A stretch of 64,000 bases of DNA, from positions 1,183,138 through 1,247,137 of the forward strand of contig CH003416.1 in the NCBI GenBank assembly GCA_000149265.1. The letters are read 5' to 3'. The DNA is from Ciona savignyi. Its lineage: Eukaryota; Chordata; Ascidiacea; Phlebobranchia; Cionidae. The notes below the pieces were generated by a model that had not been told where the DNA came from, made no database searches, and saw only the letters and a list, made by a program, of their open reading frames with translations. The translations under genes and the position numbers were made by a program. Below, piece by piece: positions 35,901 through 48,700 of the stretch (position 1 is its first letter; every line of letters begins with the position of its first letter).

Positions 35901-38900
35901 CAATTTAAACCGACCAATCGTTGGGATATCATTGTGTGGGATTATTTCACTGAAGAATACACGTTAACCTGCCCAGGTATGCCAAACAGTGTGTAAAATG
36001 AAGTTGAATGGACAAAAATGTCTAATGGCAATACAAGTGCAAGATTTCATCTTGTGATCAGCTAGCTGTACATCTGGGGCTGATTAACTTTTGTTTCAAT
36101 TGTGCGCATGGCCAAGCCACTTGTATCAGTCTAGTAATTTAAAATGGATCACAGTTTAAAAAATCAACTCCAAATATTAAACACTCAATATTCTAAGCTT
36201 CCTGGATATAATAAACCTTGGTGTGTGTTCCAAGAACACTGAGTTTGGCATCATTCATGGACTGGCGTGTATAAGTGAACTACTCTGTGTAAAAGTGGAC
36301 TACTGTGTGTAAAAGTAACCCGAGTGTGCATAAGTAAACTGTGGTGTGTAAAAGTGAACTATGGTGTATAAAAGTGAAATGTGTGAACTATGGTGTGTAA
36401 AAGTGAAATGTGTGAACAGTGGTGTGTAAAAGTGAATTATTATGTGTATAAACTGAATTATGGTGTCTAAAAATGAACTGTAGTGTGTAAAAGTTAACTC
36501 TGTGGTGTGTAAAACTGATATAAGGTGTGTAAAATTGAAATATGTGAAATAGGTGTGTAAAAGTGAACTGTGGCGTGTAAAAGTGAACTGTGGTGTGTAA
36601 AAGTGTACTGTGGGTGTGTAAAAGTGAAATATGGTGTGTAAAAGTGAACTGTGGTGTTTAAAAGTGAACTGTGGTGTGTAAAGTGAAATATGGTGTGTAA
36701 AAGTGAACTGTGGTGTTTAAAAGTGAACTATGGTGTGTAAAAGTGAACTGTGATATATGGTGTGTAATAGTGAACTGTGGTGTGTAAAAGTAAACTGTGG
36801 TGTTTAAAAGTGAACTATGGTGTGTAAAAGTGAACTGTGGCGTGTAAAAGTGAACTGTGGTGTGTAAAAGTGAACAGTGGTGTGTAAAAGTGAAATATGG
36901 TGTGTAAAAGTGAACTGTGGTGTTTAAAAGTGAACTGTGGTGTGTAAAGTGAAATATGGTGTGTAAAAGTGAACTGTGGTGTTTAAAAGTGAACTATGGT
37001 GTGTAAAAGTGAACTGTGATATATGGTGTGTAATAGTGAACTGTGGTGTGTAAAAGTAAACTGTGGTGTTTAAAAGTGAACTATGGTGTGTAAAAGTGAA
37101 CAGTGGTGTGTAAAAGTAAACTATGGTGTGTAAAAGTGAACTATGGTGTGTAAAAGTGAACAGTGGTGTGTAAAAGTGAACTGTGGTGTGTAAAAGTGAA
37201 CAGTGGTGTGTAAAAGTAAACTATGGTGTGTAAAAGTGAACTGTGGTGTGTAAAAGTGAACTATGGTGTGTAAAAGTGAACAGTGGTGTGTAAAAGTGAA
37301 CTATGGTGTGTATAACTGAATTATGGTGTGTAAAAGTGAACTGTGGTGTGTAAAAGTGAACAGTGGTGTGTAAAAGTGAACTGGGTGTGTAAAAGTGAAC
37401 TATGGTGTGTAAAAGTGAAATATGGTGTGTATAACTGAATTATGGTGTGTAAAAGTGAACTATGGTGTGTAAAAGTGAACTGTGTTGTGTGAAAGTGAAC
37501 TGTGGCGTCATTCATGGTCATAAACTTTTTTTTACTGTTTATAAAATCTGGAACTTCTGTGTACATTGACTTAATATAAACTAAAACTTCGTGTTTATTG
37601 AAAATATTTTTATTGTACTGTGTTAATTATTATAATCTTTTTTACCCATGTGCTAAACTACAAGAAGTAAATTTGGGTTAGATAAATGCGTGAAATAGAT
37701 TTCATCCCCTGAAATAAAATGAAACAACCGTTCCCCTTGCAGGAGAAGTCCCGAAGTGCGATCTATCCGGAGTGGACAAGCTAGATATCCAGAACATTCT
37801 TCAAATTGCATTGGATCGGCTTAATGAGAAATACAACCCACAGGTTTGTTTATTGATGGCTTCTGTTTGTACTTTTGAAGAGGATGCATATTTTAAGAAG
37901 CCAAAACATGACATACTGAACTAAAAGAACCTAATTTTTTGAGCCATGTTGAACATGTATAACACAAACAAAAAACTTTACCTTTTAACCCTAGTTATGG
38001 TTTTAAGTACATTTCATTAAGAAAAATATTTTGTATTCTACTTTCGGTATATAAAAAACAAATTTTGAACGCCTTTTCTAAATCTAATATCTAATTAGTA
38101 AATTCCTTTTTTGTAAAACGACCATTCTAAACAAAACTTATTTAAGGCACAATTGATTATAAGGCCTTCTGTGAATAAATTTTTTTAATTGTTTGTTTTT
38201 CATACGTAAGGCGCACTGGTCTAGACACATTGGTTATTAAGGAGTATCAGCTTACCATATAAAGCTTAATAAACAAAAAAATGATAGTTTTGAGTGTAGG
38301 CAATAAAGCATAAGACACTACCTGATCCATGCATTAGTCGCATTGGCTTATAAAGTGGATGATCAATTTTTTAGAAAAAAAGCATTTAAAATGCGCCCTA
38401 ATGTGGGTGAAGGGACGTGATATGGGGGTTACCCTGTGGGTGAAGGGGCGTGATATGGGGGTTACCTTGTGGGTGAAAGGGGTTCCCCTATGGGTGAAGG
38501 GGGTTCTATATGGGTGGTTACCATGTGTCACGCCTTCTGATCAATAAAATATTGTAAACTAAATTGAAAAACTTCCCACAGGGATTGGTGCTTGAGAAAA
38601 GGAAGTTGATCAACGGGTATCGGAGGTTTGATCCTCAGAGGGGAATGGAGTACATCCTTGATCTTCTGCTCACCGTGATCATCGAGAACGAGAATCCAGG
38701 AGGTGGAATTGAGTCATCGCGTCAACATGTTGCGTCCGCTCAGCCAGGTGGGACCATGTGGTTTAAAAGTTGTTCTGGAACATAAAGTTATCTCTTCTGG
38801 CTTTTAACCTCTGGATCGCCCCTTGTAATGCAGTTTTATAAATTTTAGCTTGATCCACTAGACTGAAATGTGTTATTTATTATTGTAGGTGTGATAACGA

Positions 38901-41900
38901 TGTGTTGTGAATGTCTGTGATTATAAGAATGATTAAAACTTTTTGATTTTCATATATTTTCAGTGGTTTGAATATCACAATGCTTTGAATACAATGTGTG
39001 ATCAATCAACTGAATACCTAGTTTACATATTCGGATCACTAAAGCTTTCAGTGTTTAATATTTAAATTTTTGAAAGACGATTCAGTCAACATCATTTTAC
39101 ATTTGCGGAGAGGCACAATTGCAGGAATTGCTGCTCAGTATTGATATAAAATCTGACTCCTATTTACAAATAAATTTACAACTAAACTGCAGTAGTAGGT
39201 CATTCTATCATACTGACACCCCTATTTTTTGTTAATGGTTTGGCTCAAATTATTAGCAAGTCACGTTGGTACATAATCAGTAACACAAATTGTTCCTACA
39301 ATTCTGCAGAGGCCTGCAAGTTTGTTGCAAAAACAAAAAATCTAGTTTTTTATTGGTGTTTTCTTTTAAATACAGGTTGAAATCATCCCAATGCCATATG
39401 TGACGGAGTCCGCTAAAGTTCATGTCATTCTGCCGCTCACGAAACAAGAGAGGGTTTATTTTGAAGCGTTCATGGATAAATACGCCAAGGTGATTCCCCC
39501 ACCCCCAACATTCTTATTCTGTAGCACACCATACGGCATAGAATATGAAAATAGAACTAATTTATATTATGACCAATTCATAGTACTAGATAGTTTTCAA
39601 ATACGTCTTTAACCGAACTCTAACCTTAACATTAATAAAGCAAACTAATGGATAAGTAGGCTGGCATGCCACTTTAAAAATCGCCTCATACTTAGTTGAG
39701 CATGAACCAGCGCTATACTTAAAATTATCTTTGTTTTAAGAAAATAAAAGTTTAAAAAATAGAAAAAAATTGTAATTTTGTTTTTAAGTTTAGTGTGGGA
39801 AAAAAACTTCTAAATAATTTTTTTATTTTTTATCTTTATCTTTTCAGATTTGTTTGAACAATGATGAAAATGTGGCGCTAAACATCGTGTTTGTATACGA
39901 TCCTGAAACCGCTGAACGAATTCACCAAGACGACATATTTTCTGAGCAGAAACAGCTACTGCAAACTTATGAGGTATTGTGCTGCTGATTGAAAAGAGCG
40001 ATTTTTGGTGGTTGAAGGGCTAAATTTTATAATGTCTTATATGAGTATAAAGAGTCCTATTTTTGGTTTTATGCCTTGGCTGTACTTACAATTCCATGCA
40101 ATATTTTTAAAGAATTGGGAATGCTTTTACAGCGCACTGTCCATTTAATTTTAGCTTCGAAAATTTTGTTATGTTTAATTTCAAGTAAGGCCATTTGACA
40201 GTATACATCTTTTATTTCTAATACATTTTATTTTTACGTATAATTAAGGCTTTTGGGTATCTGAGAAAATTGTTCAAAATTAAGCACATTTCAATATTAC
40301 GCATAAATAGACTTTATGGTTATAGTTGGTACAACTGCATTCATCATAAAGTGGATATTCCTTCTCACAGACTCGTTATAAAAAGGAGGGCAAGAGTGAT
40401 GCAAAGTTGATCCCGTGGGTCAGCATCAAAACTGAGGTTCCTTCACAGGTAACTATATAAATAATATAATTTGAACTTGTTTGTGTTGAATTTCTTTTGT
40501 GGCCAAGTGTGTTGGGTTGGATTCCTGAATACTGTTTTTTTGCATTTCTCCGTTTTCAACTGGAAATTTTAGACTGGATAATTCCCAGATCATTGAGCTG
40601 TATATATTTACATACTTAGCATGCTTTATATATATATATGTATCATATATTGTTTTCCATTCTTGTAATTGCATGAATTTAAGAATATTCTTGTAAAAGT
40701 GATATACAAATCCATCACTCTATTCAAGAATACTCCTTAAAAGATAAATCTTTTTATTTCTTTGTAGTTAAAAATCATGGACATAGTTGCAAAGAAATAC
40801 CCAACGGACACATTGTTTTTGCTTGCTAGTGTTGCTGCCAATATGAACACCAANNNNNNNNNNNNNNNNNNNNNNNNNNNNNNNNNNNNNNNNNNNNNNN
40901 NNNNNNNNNNNNNNNNNNNNNNNNNNNNNNNNNNNNNNNNNNNNNNNNNNNNNTGGTTGTAATATACAATTTATTGTAATAGTGGTTGCACGTAAATATT
41001 TGTTTTATACCAGCTTTAGTGATAAGAATGATCACCTTTGTTACACTTATAACATTTACTCTAATTTTAAATTATTCCATGTTTGCTATTCATACATCCT
41101 CCTTTTAAACGCAATGATATTTTCCTTTATTTAAAGGTTGGCAAGCCTTCTTCCCCATTCCTTTTTCGCAGTACAACCCTGAGATTATATTTAAGGTTTG
41201 TTATGTTTGTTACTTGTGCATTCAACTTGTAGTAGGTGCACATAGGTTGTGTTATTTCTTGTATAAATTTTTTTATGTAAAGTTTTTACCGAGTTATTAA
41301 CTTATTAAATAGTAAAACCTGTACTAAAAATGTTTGATTGCGAAATTTTCACTTTTCAAAAATACTAAAAACTACTTATAAGGAATGGAAAATCTCCTTT
41401 TATGGAATAGTTAGGCCAAGGGATTATTTAATCTTACATGCACCAAAGAAAATTTATTTAACAGCTTTAAATATCTTATTTCTCCAGAATGGTCAGGTTC
41501 CAGACCAAATTGACATCAAGCCCAACAACGGCCATTTTGACCTTTACTCATTCGACGAAGTTTGCATATACAATTCTGACTACATGACATCCAGGACCAA
41601 GATGGCAGCATCAGTTAGCACTGAGGATAGCAAGGAATCTGTAAGGGAAAACGTTTTTCGAATTTTGAATCAGTGGAATTCTTTTTTCGTCCTGATCACT
41701 ATATTTCCATGTACTTCATTTTACTTTTATTGTAAAAAAGATATAATTAACCATTTGTTAGCCTGAATAGACCTACTAAGAAAATATCTACAATTATTAA
41801 TTTGTTTTTTTTACATACTTGTTTAACCTATACATTTTAGTGACTGTTTTTTTATGTTATTTCTGATAGTTACTGATATTTTGGGCATGCACGCTTTACT

Positions 41901-44095
41901 AATGTTTCTTGAAGCTAGTCAAATTTATTCAGCAAAACAAAACAAAAAATAAAGTAATGTATGGAACATAAAATAACTTAACCCTTTAAAAACGATAAGA
42001 CCAAATTTGGCTTTTTTAACATGTGGTCATTCAAAATAAAAAATCTCCAGAATTTCTTGTCCAAACTGCTAAACTTTGGTCTCTTTGGAAAGCTATATGA
42101 TATATCTTTTGAAAACAGCAAAATTAAACATAACTTTGCATTTAAAATTTTTAAGTAAAGTTTAGTTGAATTTTATGACTATTTTGGACTAATTCTGAGG
42201 GAAAAGTCTCGCAAAAAAACGTTTTTTTTTTCAATACTATGCTCAAAATGTTTGTGTGATTTAATGTCTCTATGACAGTAGAATCAGTTTCGCTTCTTGG
42301 GATGTCCCAGATGTGATCTTACCTGTTTTTTTTTTACATTTTTGGGATGGTATGAGTATCTTTACGGTTATAGTCTAAAATTTGGTTCAAACACTTCATT
42401 TATAGTTTATTTCAAAGAAAAGTAGTAAGAAAACTCAATGTGTACTTGATAGTAATCTAAATTCATAATGTAACATTTTTTATAAAAAAAAAAACAAAAC
42501 AAAACTTTGGCATAGGTATACCTATAACATGAAATTAGTGACGTAATATTATTTTGATGACGTCATCAAATCAAAATTATAATATAATTGTAGAAAATGT
42601 GTTTCTGAGTAACTTTGTAAAAATAAGTTAGGCTGTATTATCAACAGATCAAAAACTATAACTATGTATAAGAAAGAATATGACGTGGACGCTTATATAG
42701 TGACGTCATCAAAAAACAAAAATTTCAGAAATTTTGGAAATTTTATTTCGAACAACTCTAGTGTTGAACATTTTGCTCTAACTATAACACGAGAGGCGCT
42801 AGAGCACTACAAAGCGGACTCGGTCAAAACGCGCAAAACCAATCTCATTTCTAAAGGGTTAAAAACCCTATGTGTATGCCGTTTTTTAGTTTTTAACAAA
42901 CAAATATATTTAATAGTTAAGTGAGCTGGTGGACACGTTGGAGGTGTATGACGTTCTCATCAAATACTCACAACTTCACGTATTTCGTGCTGTGGAGCCA
43001 CATCTAACAAGGAGATATGTGCACAGGTATAGATTTTTAACTTCCAACAATCTATTAATTTTAGCTCCATCATTTATTTTTATTTTTCTTAACGTTCTAT
43101 ACCCAACAAATTCACCATAGATTAACAGACTGTAACTTTTGATGCTTAGCCTTGCACAGACGGATAAACATAGTTCTGCAATATAAAGGGACCCTCATTA
43201 AAGATAGACATGGACATATCAATTAAATAATAGGGTGTCTGCTACACATATTTTAGCGATTCTTATAATAAAGTCTAGCATCTATACATAAATATTTAAC
43301 AATTTTTTAAATCTTTAGGTCGAACTAAATTGTCAATAAAAAATAAAAATTTGACAGACCATCTTCTTGCCTGCTGGAAATAACAGAATGCATAGAATAC
43401 ACACTTAAACTTTATCACCTGAACAATCATATTGGAATATTATTTTTTTAATTTTCTACTACAATAACCTCCATTTACTAAAATATAAGGCTACTTGAAT
43501 AATACTCACTGTGTAAGAAGTTTCGCTCTTCATTAGAAAAAAAATGTTTGGCAAATGCTTTCGCAGTCGTTCGTCTTGCGCCGATCCAAAAATTTTACAT
43601 TAATAATGTGTTTATGTTTTATAATATTTACCATGAATGTATAAAGTATGGTTTATAACCCTCGTTTTTCATAATGCAAAACTGCATAATAATCTTGTAA
43701 TTGCTTTTATATTCAAGGCTAAGTTTAAAATTTTATATTTAACTTCTACAAAAGTTGACATTTGTATTTTTACTACCCTTGTTTATCATAATAATTGAAA
43801 AGACATTGCATTATTAATCTGTAGAACACCACACACATATTAATTCTTATAAAAGGGATATAATATTTCGCTTTTGAAATTGGAAGGCTAAACCAGGTAA
43901 TTTAATGTGTACCTTTTTGCTTACTACCGGTACCATGTTTATTAACTGTGCTCACATTCACTCCTATTCAGGAATTGCAACCACCGAAATGGTCAGGAAA
44001 TATTTGACCGATGTGACCGTAGCAATGCTGAAGGTTTGGCATCGAGAACACAACTGGCAATGGAGTTATTTCCAGATGAACCAAAGAAAAACTAA
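29957..44095 (+). CDS. Chondroitin polymerizing factor (CHPF/CHPF2-like)
   Basis: Exons: 29957-30193, 30454-30531, 31246-31462, 31881-32058, 32832-32988, 33679-33843, 35024-35209, 35826-35976, 37743-37843, 38582-~38728, 39376-39489, 39848-39973, 40371-40448, 40768 into the gap at 40854, 41137-41195, 41488-41640, 42917-43026, 43972-44095; about 830 aa. A type II Golgi membrane protein: signal anchor RPFLPVIIGLSLGFSMSIVR, then two GT31/chondroitin-synthase-like domains. Family landmarks: RTRYISTELG, INGYRRFDPQRGMEY, GWQAFFPIPFSQYNPE, LHVFRAVEP, and SNAEGLASRTQLAMELF at the C-terminus. CHPF assists chondroitin synthases in polymerising chondroitin. The DxD position of domain 1 reads TTDST and domain 2 shows no DxD in the sequence available, supporting a non-catalytic partner. 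ATG 30023 would align better with the vertebrate start. The exon 10 donor is uncertain: the strong GT after 38747 breaks frame, while a weaker GT after 38728 keeps it. AATAAA at 44829-44834 may end the transcript. Confidence 0.9.
30684..30920. repeat. Imperfect three-copy tandem repeat in CHPF intron 2
   Basis: Three copies starting with atgctatatt(g/t)c at about 30686, 30751 and 30846 each run into tactttaata.acaggctataatt. Spacing is irregular (65-95 bp). Confidence 0.6.
30955..31162 (+). mobile_element. tRNA-derived SINE, diverged copy
   Basis: In CHPF intron 2. A recognisable head with B-box-like gaatcgaaactgg near 31016, and body motifs ggtggattaatgggtt and caacacactgcaacagc. Confidence 0.55.
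32397..32774. mobile_element. hAT-like MITE in CHPF intron 4
   Basis: 378-bp element starting CAGTGTACATCTC and ending GAGAAACACTG, flanked by the perfect 8-bp duplication CTGTAACT at 32389-32396 and 32775-32782. The interior contains ggtacgcca/tggcgtacc-type motifs near both ends. Non-coding. Confidence 0.75.
33333..33506. repeat. Three-copy 57-58-bp tandem repeat
   Basis: Units starting ttaaaacatgttgaaaaag at 33333, 33391 and 33448 are almost identical over their length. They lie in CHPF intron 5. Confidence 0.9.
36260..37508. repeat. Minisatellite, ~20-bp unit, about 60 copies
   Basis: Array of gtgaactgtggtgtgtaaaa and close variants (gtgaactatgg.., gtgaacagtgg.., gtgaaatatgg..) in CHPF intron 8. 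Some multi-unit blocks recur (for example 36601-36760 and 36875-37030), showing higher-order duplication. The array is bracketed by gg(a/c)(g/a)tcattcatgg-like sequences at both sides. The long minus-strand frame through it is a product of the repeat. Confidence 0.9.
38401..38522. repeat. Short G-rich minisatellite in CHPF intron 9
   Basis: About four units of gtgggtgaaggggcgtgata followed by tgggggttaccct (33 bp), the last two diverged. It ends 59 bp before exon 10. Confidence 0.8.
40854..40953. other. Assembly gap (100 Ns) cutting a CHPF exon
   Basis: The run begins inside the exon that starts at 40768 (after codons for AANMNT). By comparison with vertebrate CHPF2 roughly a dozen residues before GWQAFF are hidden, with the donor and possibly a small exon. 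Confidence 0.9.
41982..42858. mobile_element. piggyBac-like MITE in CHPF intron 16
   Basis: 877-bp element inserted at TTAA: TTAA (41978-41981) precedes CCCTTTAAAAACGATAAG, and the right end TTTCTAAAGGG precedes TTAA (42859-42862). A CCCTTT terminus with TTAA target duplication is the piggyBac signature. Inverted ends match over about 11 of 13 bases. The inside is non-coding, with gtgacgtcatcaaa-type repeats; the frame at 42664-42924 crosses the right end and is not a gene. Confidence 0.75.
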
Positions 44096-45082
44096 GTTAT
44101 CAGATCGGAGGATTTTCTTTTAGACATGAATCAAGTACTATTATTATCAACCCTAAGACAAAAATATTTAGGCAATATTGTTGTGTTTTTAAAAATAATT
44201 TTTTTAATTCTTCCTTAGTAAGCTGCAATTCAAATTGTTGTTTTTAATCTTGTATATTTTCATAGCTTCTGTTTTTTTAAAGTTATCTTGTTACATACAC
44301 ATGTTTTTTTATATTCCTTAGTACTTACATATTCTTGATATTTGCTGCCACATAGTTTAAAAAAACTCACTCAAGCTTTTATAAAAAAAATGAATGTATT
44401 TGGAAATATGCCTTTAAAGGGTCAGGTGTACTACCCCTGTCTGTGTAAGAGATCCACCTGTGCATAAGAGCCATTTGTGTTAAATAGCCATTTGTATATG
44501 TGCTCCACTTCAGTTTTAGCATTACTGATTTTAATTAGGCATTGGCTCCACATCTTAAATTAAATGAAAAGCAACAGGTTATAGACTTCGACTGACTATT
44601 AGAAGCAATAGGTGGATCCCCTACACAGGGAACAAATATATGTTTGTAATCAGTCTTGCACGATGTCACTGTATATATGTTGGTGCTTGAACATTCATTT
44701 AAGTCTACATTACTTCAAATAAGTTTGTTACAGATATTTGAAATCATTTTTCTTTTTACTTCGTTAACTTTTAAACATAATTCTAGTTTTATCATTGCAA
44801 GTTAGTCTACTTATTTTTTTGTTTTCAAAATAAATAATTGGATTCATCCAAACGAGAAATTTTTAAAAATGTTGAATTTGTTAAGCGTCTTTTTTTCGTA
44901 TGTTTATTAACATGATGTTATTTTTTACTCTAAATATTCAAAGTGACTTTTCTTTCTCTTTTTTTAAATTGTCTTGCAGTATAGCCCTATTATGTAATGA
45001 CATATCATGTATAAGATGCAATTAAAATTTCATGCTACATAGTTAATTTTTTGGTCGGTTCTGTTGCAGAGATAAACGTTGA
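44096..45082. other. 3' region of CHPF-like gene
   Basis: AT-rich 3' UTR/flank with a candidate AATAAA at 44829-44834. No other feature seen. Confidence 0.45.
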
Positions 45083-45352
45083 TTAGGATAGGATATTTAT
45101 GTTTAAATTCATGTGAATGGAAAAAACGGAAGGGTCGTTTTCACATTGGTAATCCAGATTAACTTGTGCCCACCAAAGGTTATCTGGTGTATGATTAGGC
45201 TATTACTTTAATTAAGTATAAGCCATAAATCAACTGATCTCAGGTAAGTGCCTTGGCTAAGGATGATTGACTAGCTAATGACTAGATTCAAACCAAAAAC
45301 TTTTTGGTTAAAAGATGACACCTCAATCCACCAAGCTACTCGATCAGACAAT
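45083..45352 (-). mobile_element. tRNA-derived SINE, full length but diverged
   Basis: Between the convergent 3' ends of the CHPF-like and CCP/lectin genes. On the minus strand it has an A-box-like TAGCTTGGTGGATTGAGG, a B-box-like GGTTTGAATCTAG, and at its far end the TATCC-type tail. Confidence 0.65.
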
Positions 45353-45744
45353 TAGTTATTACAATGGAAATTATTTTTAGGATTCTGTCCTTATTGAAAG
45401 TTAGTTGACCAATGTGAGAAAAATGGACTATTATTTTCTTGGCCTTTTGTTGATGTTGCATTAACCAATGGGTTAAATCAGTTGTAAGAAATGTTTCTGT
45501 TAACTTGACAGTGGGGTAGTCTGATGAATGCTCATATAATATTTGCCCCTTACGTTTATTTATAGGTATAAAATTTCTATTTTTTTATACTAATCTTGTA
45601 AACAACACATCAGTTAGCTGTTAGTTTTATTCTGTGTTAGGAACAAGGTGGATAGTGGCACATAATAGAAAAGCATATTATTACATCAAAATATTATATT
45701 AACATATGTACAATATTTTACACAGCTAATTTGGAAGTTTAAAA
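45353..45744. other. 3' flank of CCP-EGF-lectin gene
   Basis: AT-rich sequence downstream of the minus-strand stop codon at 45745. No canonical AATAAA on the minus strand close to the stop. Confidence 0.4.
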
Positions 45745-48700
45745 TTAAAGGCCAGGTACTGTGGTGAAACATATGGCGTTTGCACCTGTCCCAGTGCAGG
45801 ATACCGCGTTCCAGCAATCTGCTACTCGGTTTGTCACAGCACAAAGTTGAGTGGTTGGTGCAGTGCAAAAATCGTCAGTTTGAACAGGTGTACTACCAGT
45901 ATACACCCATAGCGGTCCTGCAAAATACAGGTTGTTAAATAAATAAATGGGGATAATGTAAATATATTATTCAGCTGGAAATTAATGGGTGTAAATGGTA
46001 TAACTCCGCATTTATCAGTGTCTACTGTGCACTTTCATGAGCTTTTTTATTGTGTTCAATTTGTGATAGTGCAATTCAAATGAACAAAATACATCGCCAT
46101 TGTTAAATGGTGGCTAGGTTAGGTTTTGCTACAGCAGCTGTGCACAAACCTTTATACCACTCAGCTAGACATTAATTACAATAATATTTAACTGAGCATT
46201 AAAATTCAAAATATGGAATATGCCAAAGAGGATACCTATCCAAGTATCAAGTAAAAACATTAAACCCAAATGGCATAAGCACTCGTTGAGTGACATATGC
46301 AGCTGAATATTCTTGTTTGCATACCTGCACTTGATCTCGTCACATGTATCCAACCCGTTGTGCTGGCGGTTATTGAGCTATAAGCAGTATAAAAGTTCTG
46401 CCTTATATTATTAGCAGTGACTGGGGCGAACAATGAAACAGAAGAGCGCAATGAAGTACAGTAAGATTCAGCAGCGGCAAATGATGTTTGAAGTGTATTT
46501 GACACCAGAAAGTAGTTGCTATTTAAAAGAGACTTCCACTCTATAAATGTACAATTAATAGCTTATTTTAGACCCAGGAGGTTAAAGAACTGCAATAGCC
46601 ATACTGTCAATAATAATAAGCCCAACACAGACAAAGATATCTTCGACACCACAAATTCTCAAATCGTGAACAATCTATTTTCTACTATAAGTGATGTGGG
46701 TCCAAACCAGTAAGGAAATAGTTATCACATTGTGCAACTGACCATTATAGTCCAATTTATTGCCAGTAGTGACAATGTGAGCAACAAAAGAGCATAAAAT
46801 GTGAATTTTACAGTTCAAATATTAAAATAAAGTTTACAAATACTTGAATAAAGGTTGCACTTTTCTGCTCTAAGCTACAGAGGTATGCAACCGTTCTATC
46901 ATAAATAAATAAAAATAATAATTGTTAAAAAATAATTTAAAGCATTCAAAAATTCTTACCACAGAAATGACCAGCAGTGGTAGTGTCACAGCGACAGCTA
47001 TCACCAGAAACTGCACATACTTGATTGTTCTGACACAAAACCACTACATTTCCTGCACAACCTATATTATAAGTGAGATTTTAAAACAAGGAATAATAAG
47101 AGAACAGTATCTAATAATGCCACTAGGGGTATTTAGTGTGGATAGGATTAAAGGAATGGGATATTATTTTTTATAGTAAATTTGTTATTTTAAAATTTAG
47201 ATACAAAAATTCCTATCCACATGGGTAGAATGGAACTAAATTTTATCCCTGCGTGTGAAAGAACTTTAGTCACTATAACATGAGTAATTGTCACATTTTA
47301 TCTTGGGTAGAGTCAGGTTACCAAAGCTATTGCGCAGCAGAAAAGTGGTAGGTGTATAGATTTACCCAAGCACCAGTTTGGTTATGATCACCATCCCTAT
47401 CCCCTAGACCATGTGGCTCTGACACAACACCAGTCACTATTCACTGTGTTTATGGAATAATTGCTTATGTCATTAAAGTCCTTTTTTTGTAGGAAAAACA
47501 GTGCATTTAATATGATACAGTTCATTTTTAGTAGTAACATATATAACACCACTCTGTGCACATTAAATTTGTAGTTCTAGTCTTTTATTTCTGTCGCCCC
47601 TTACATGAACTAAAATATGTTAAATATTACAGGCATATTGATTTAACTTTAAAGTAAACAAAATAAGTTTAAAAACATGCTTTAACATAAAAGTGCAATT
47701 TTGCATCTTAGAAAATACAAGAGCTATATGTATGGAGGGGTGATGATATAAATTTATAAAATGGAATATTCAGAGTAGTACCAGTAACACATTCTGGTGC
47801 AGTTGACGAACTCCATGCTCCAGTAGATAAACAAGTCAATTTTTTTTTATACAACTCCTCGAAAGTTCCTGTAAACCCTCTAGCACCAGAACAGGTGTAA
47901 GTAGCGACCGTACCAACTGTGTACTTATTGCCACCAGACACAATTGCAGTGGTGCTGTATGTGGGTGCATTAGTATTAGCATTCGGAGTTGGTGCATCCG
48001 AACAAACTGAAAAAAGAAGTAATTTACAACACAGGAAACTTAACTGTTGGAACATTGTTAGAATTCTAACTCACCTACTGTACAAGTTGGGGCAGCATTT
48101 GGATTCCAAGCACCCGTTGTGCATGTTAGGGATATAGTAGCAGCCCCAGATACAAATATCGCTGGTGAAGTACAAGTATATGCAGCAGTTGTTCCACTTT
48201 TATAAGTAGGACCAGGTTGAGTGGGATTGAAAGTTGGGCCAGCACTGTTGGTAGTCGGAGATGGGGGAGCACTACAAACTGTCGAAATAGCTAAACGTGT
48301 TACTACTTGATTACCAAGGTGCAATCAACTCAAACCAAGTAAAGTCTAGAAATTAAAAAAAAGTGTACACAAAATAATACAAAACAGGAAAATATAAAAA
48401 AAGCACATTTGTACAACATTCAAATTAACTACCTGTTGTTACTAGGTTGCTAAGGTTTTTGGTACAACCATTGCTAAACATTGCCAAAAGGCTGTTTTAG
48501 TAACATAATTGAAATGGTAACATTAAGTATCGTTACCTCATCATATCAATCTCATTGTAAAATCTTTTTTTTTATTTTTTGAAACAAATTGGTTGGTCGT
48601 AAGTTTCAAGTACACATATTTTTATTTGACACTTCACACTAGCAAATGTAAAAAAAACAGAAATGGCTATATTCAAAGCTTATTACATTTAAGAATAAAG

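Noticed and set aside
36260..37508. Regular ~20-bp repeats resembling a CRISPR array
   Set aside because: There are no unique spacers: units are directly abutting in a eukaryotic intron, so this is a minisatellite.
42664..42924. 86-codon frame
   Set aside because: It crosses the right end of the piggyBac-like MITE and has no domain.
46260..46505. C-type lectin exon starting at a downstream codon
   Set aside because: The acceptor at 46541-46542 gives the phase 1 join from the EGF exon and restores the EWKSLL...YFLV start of the domain.
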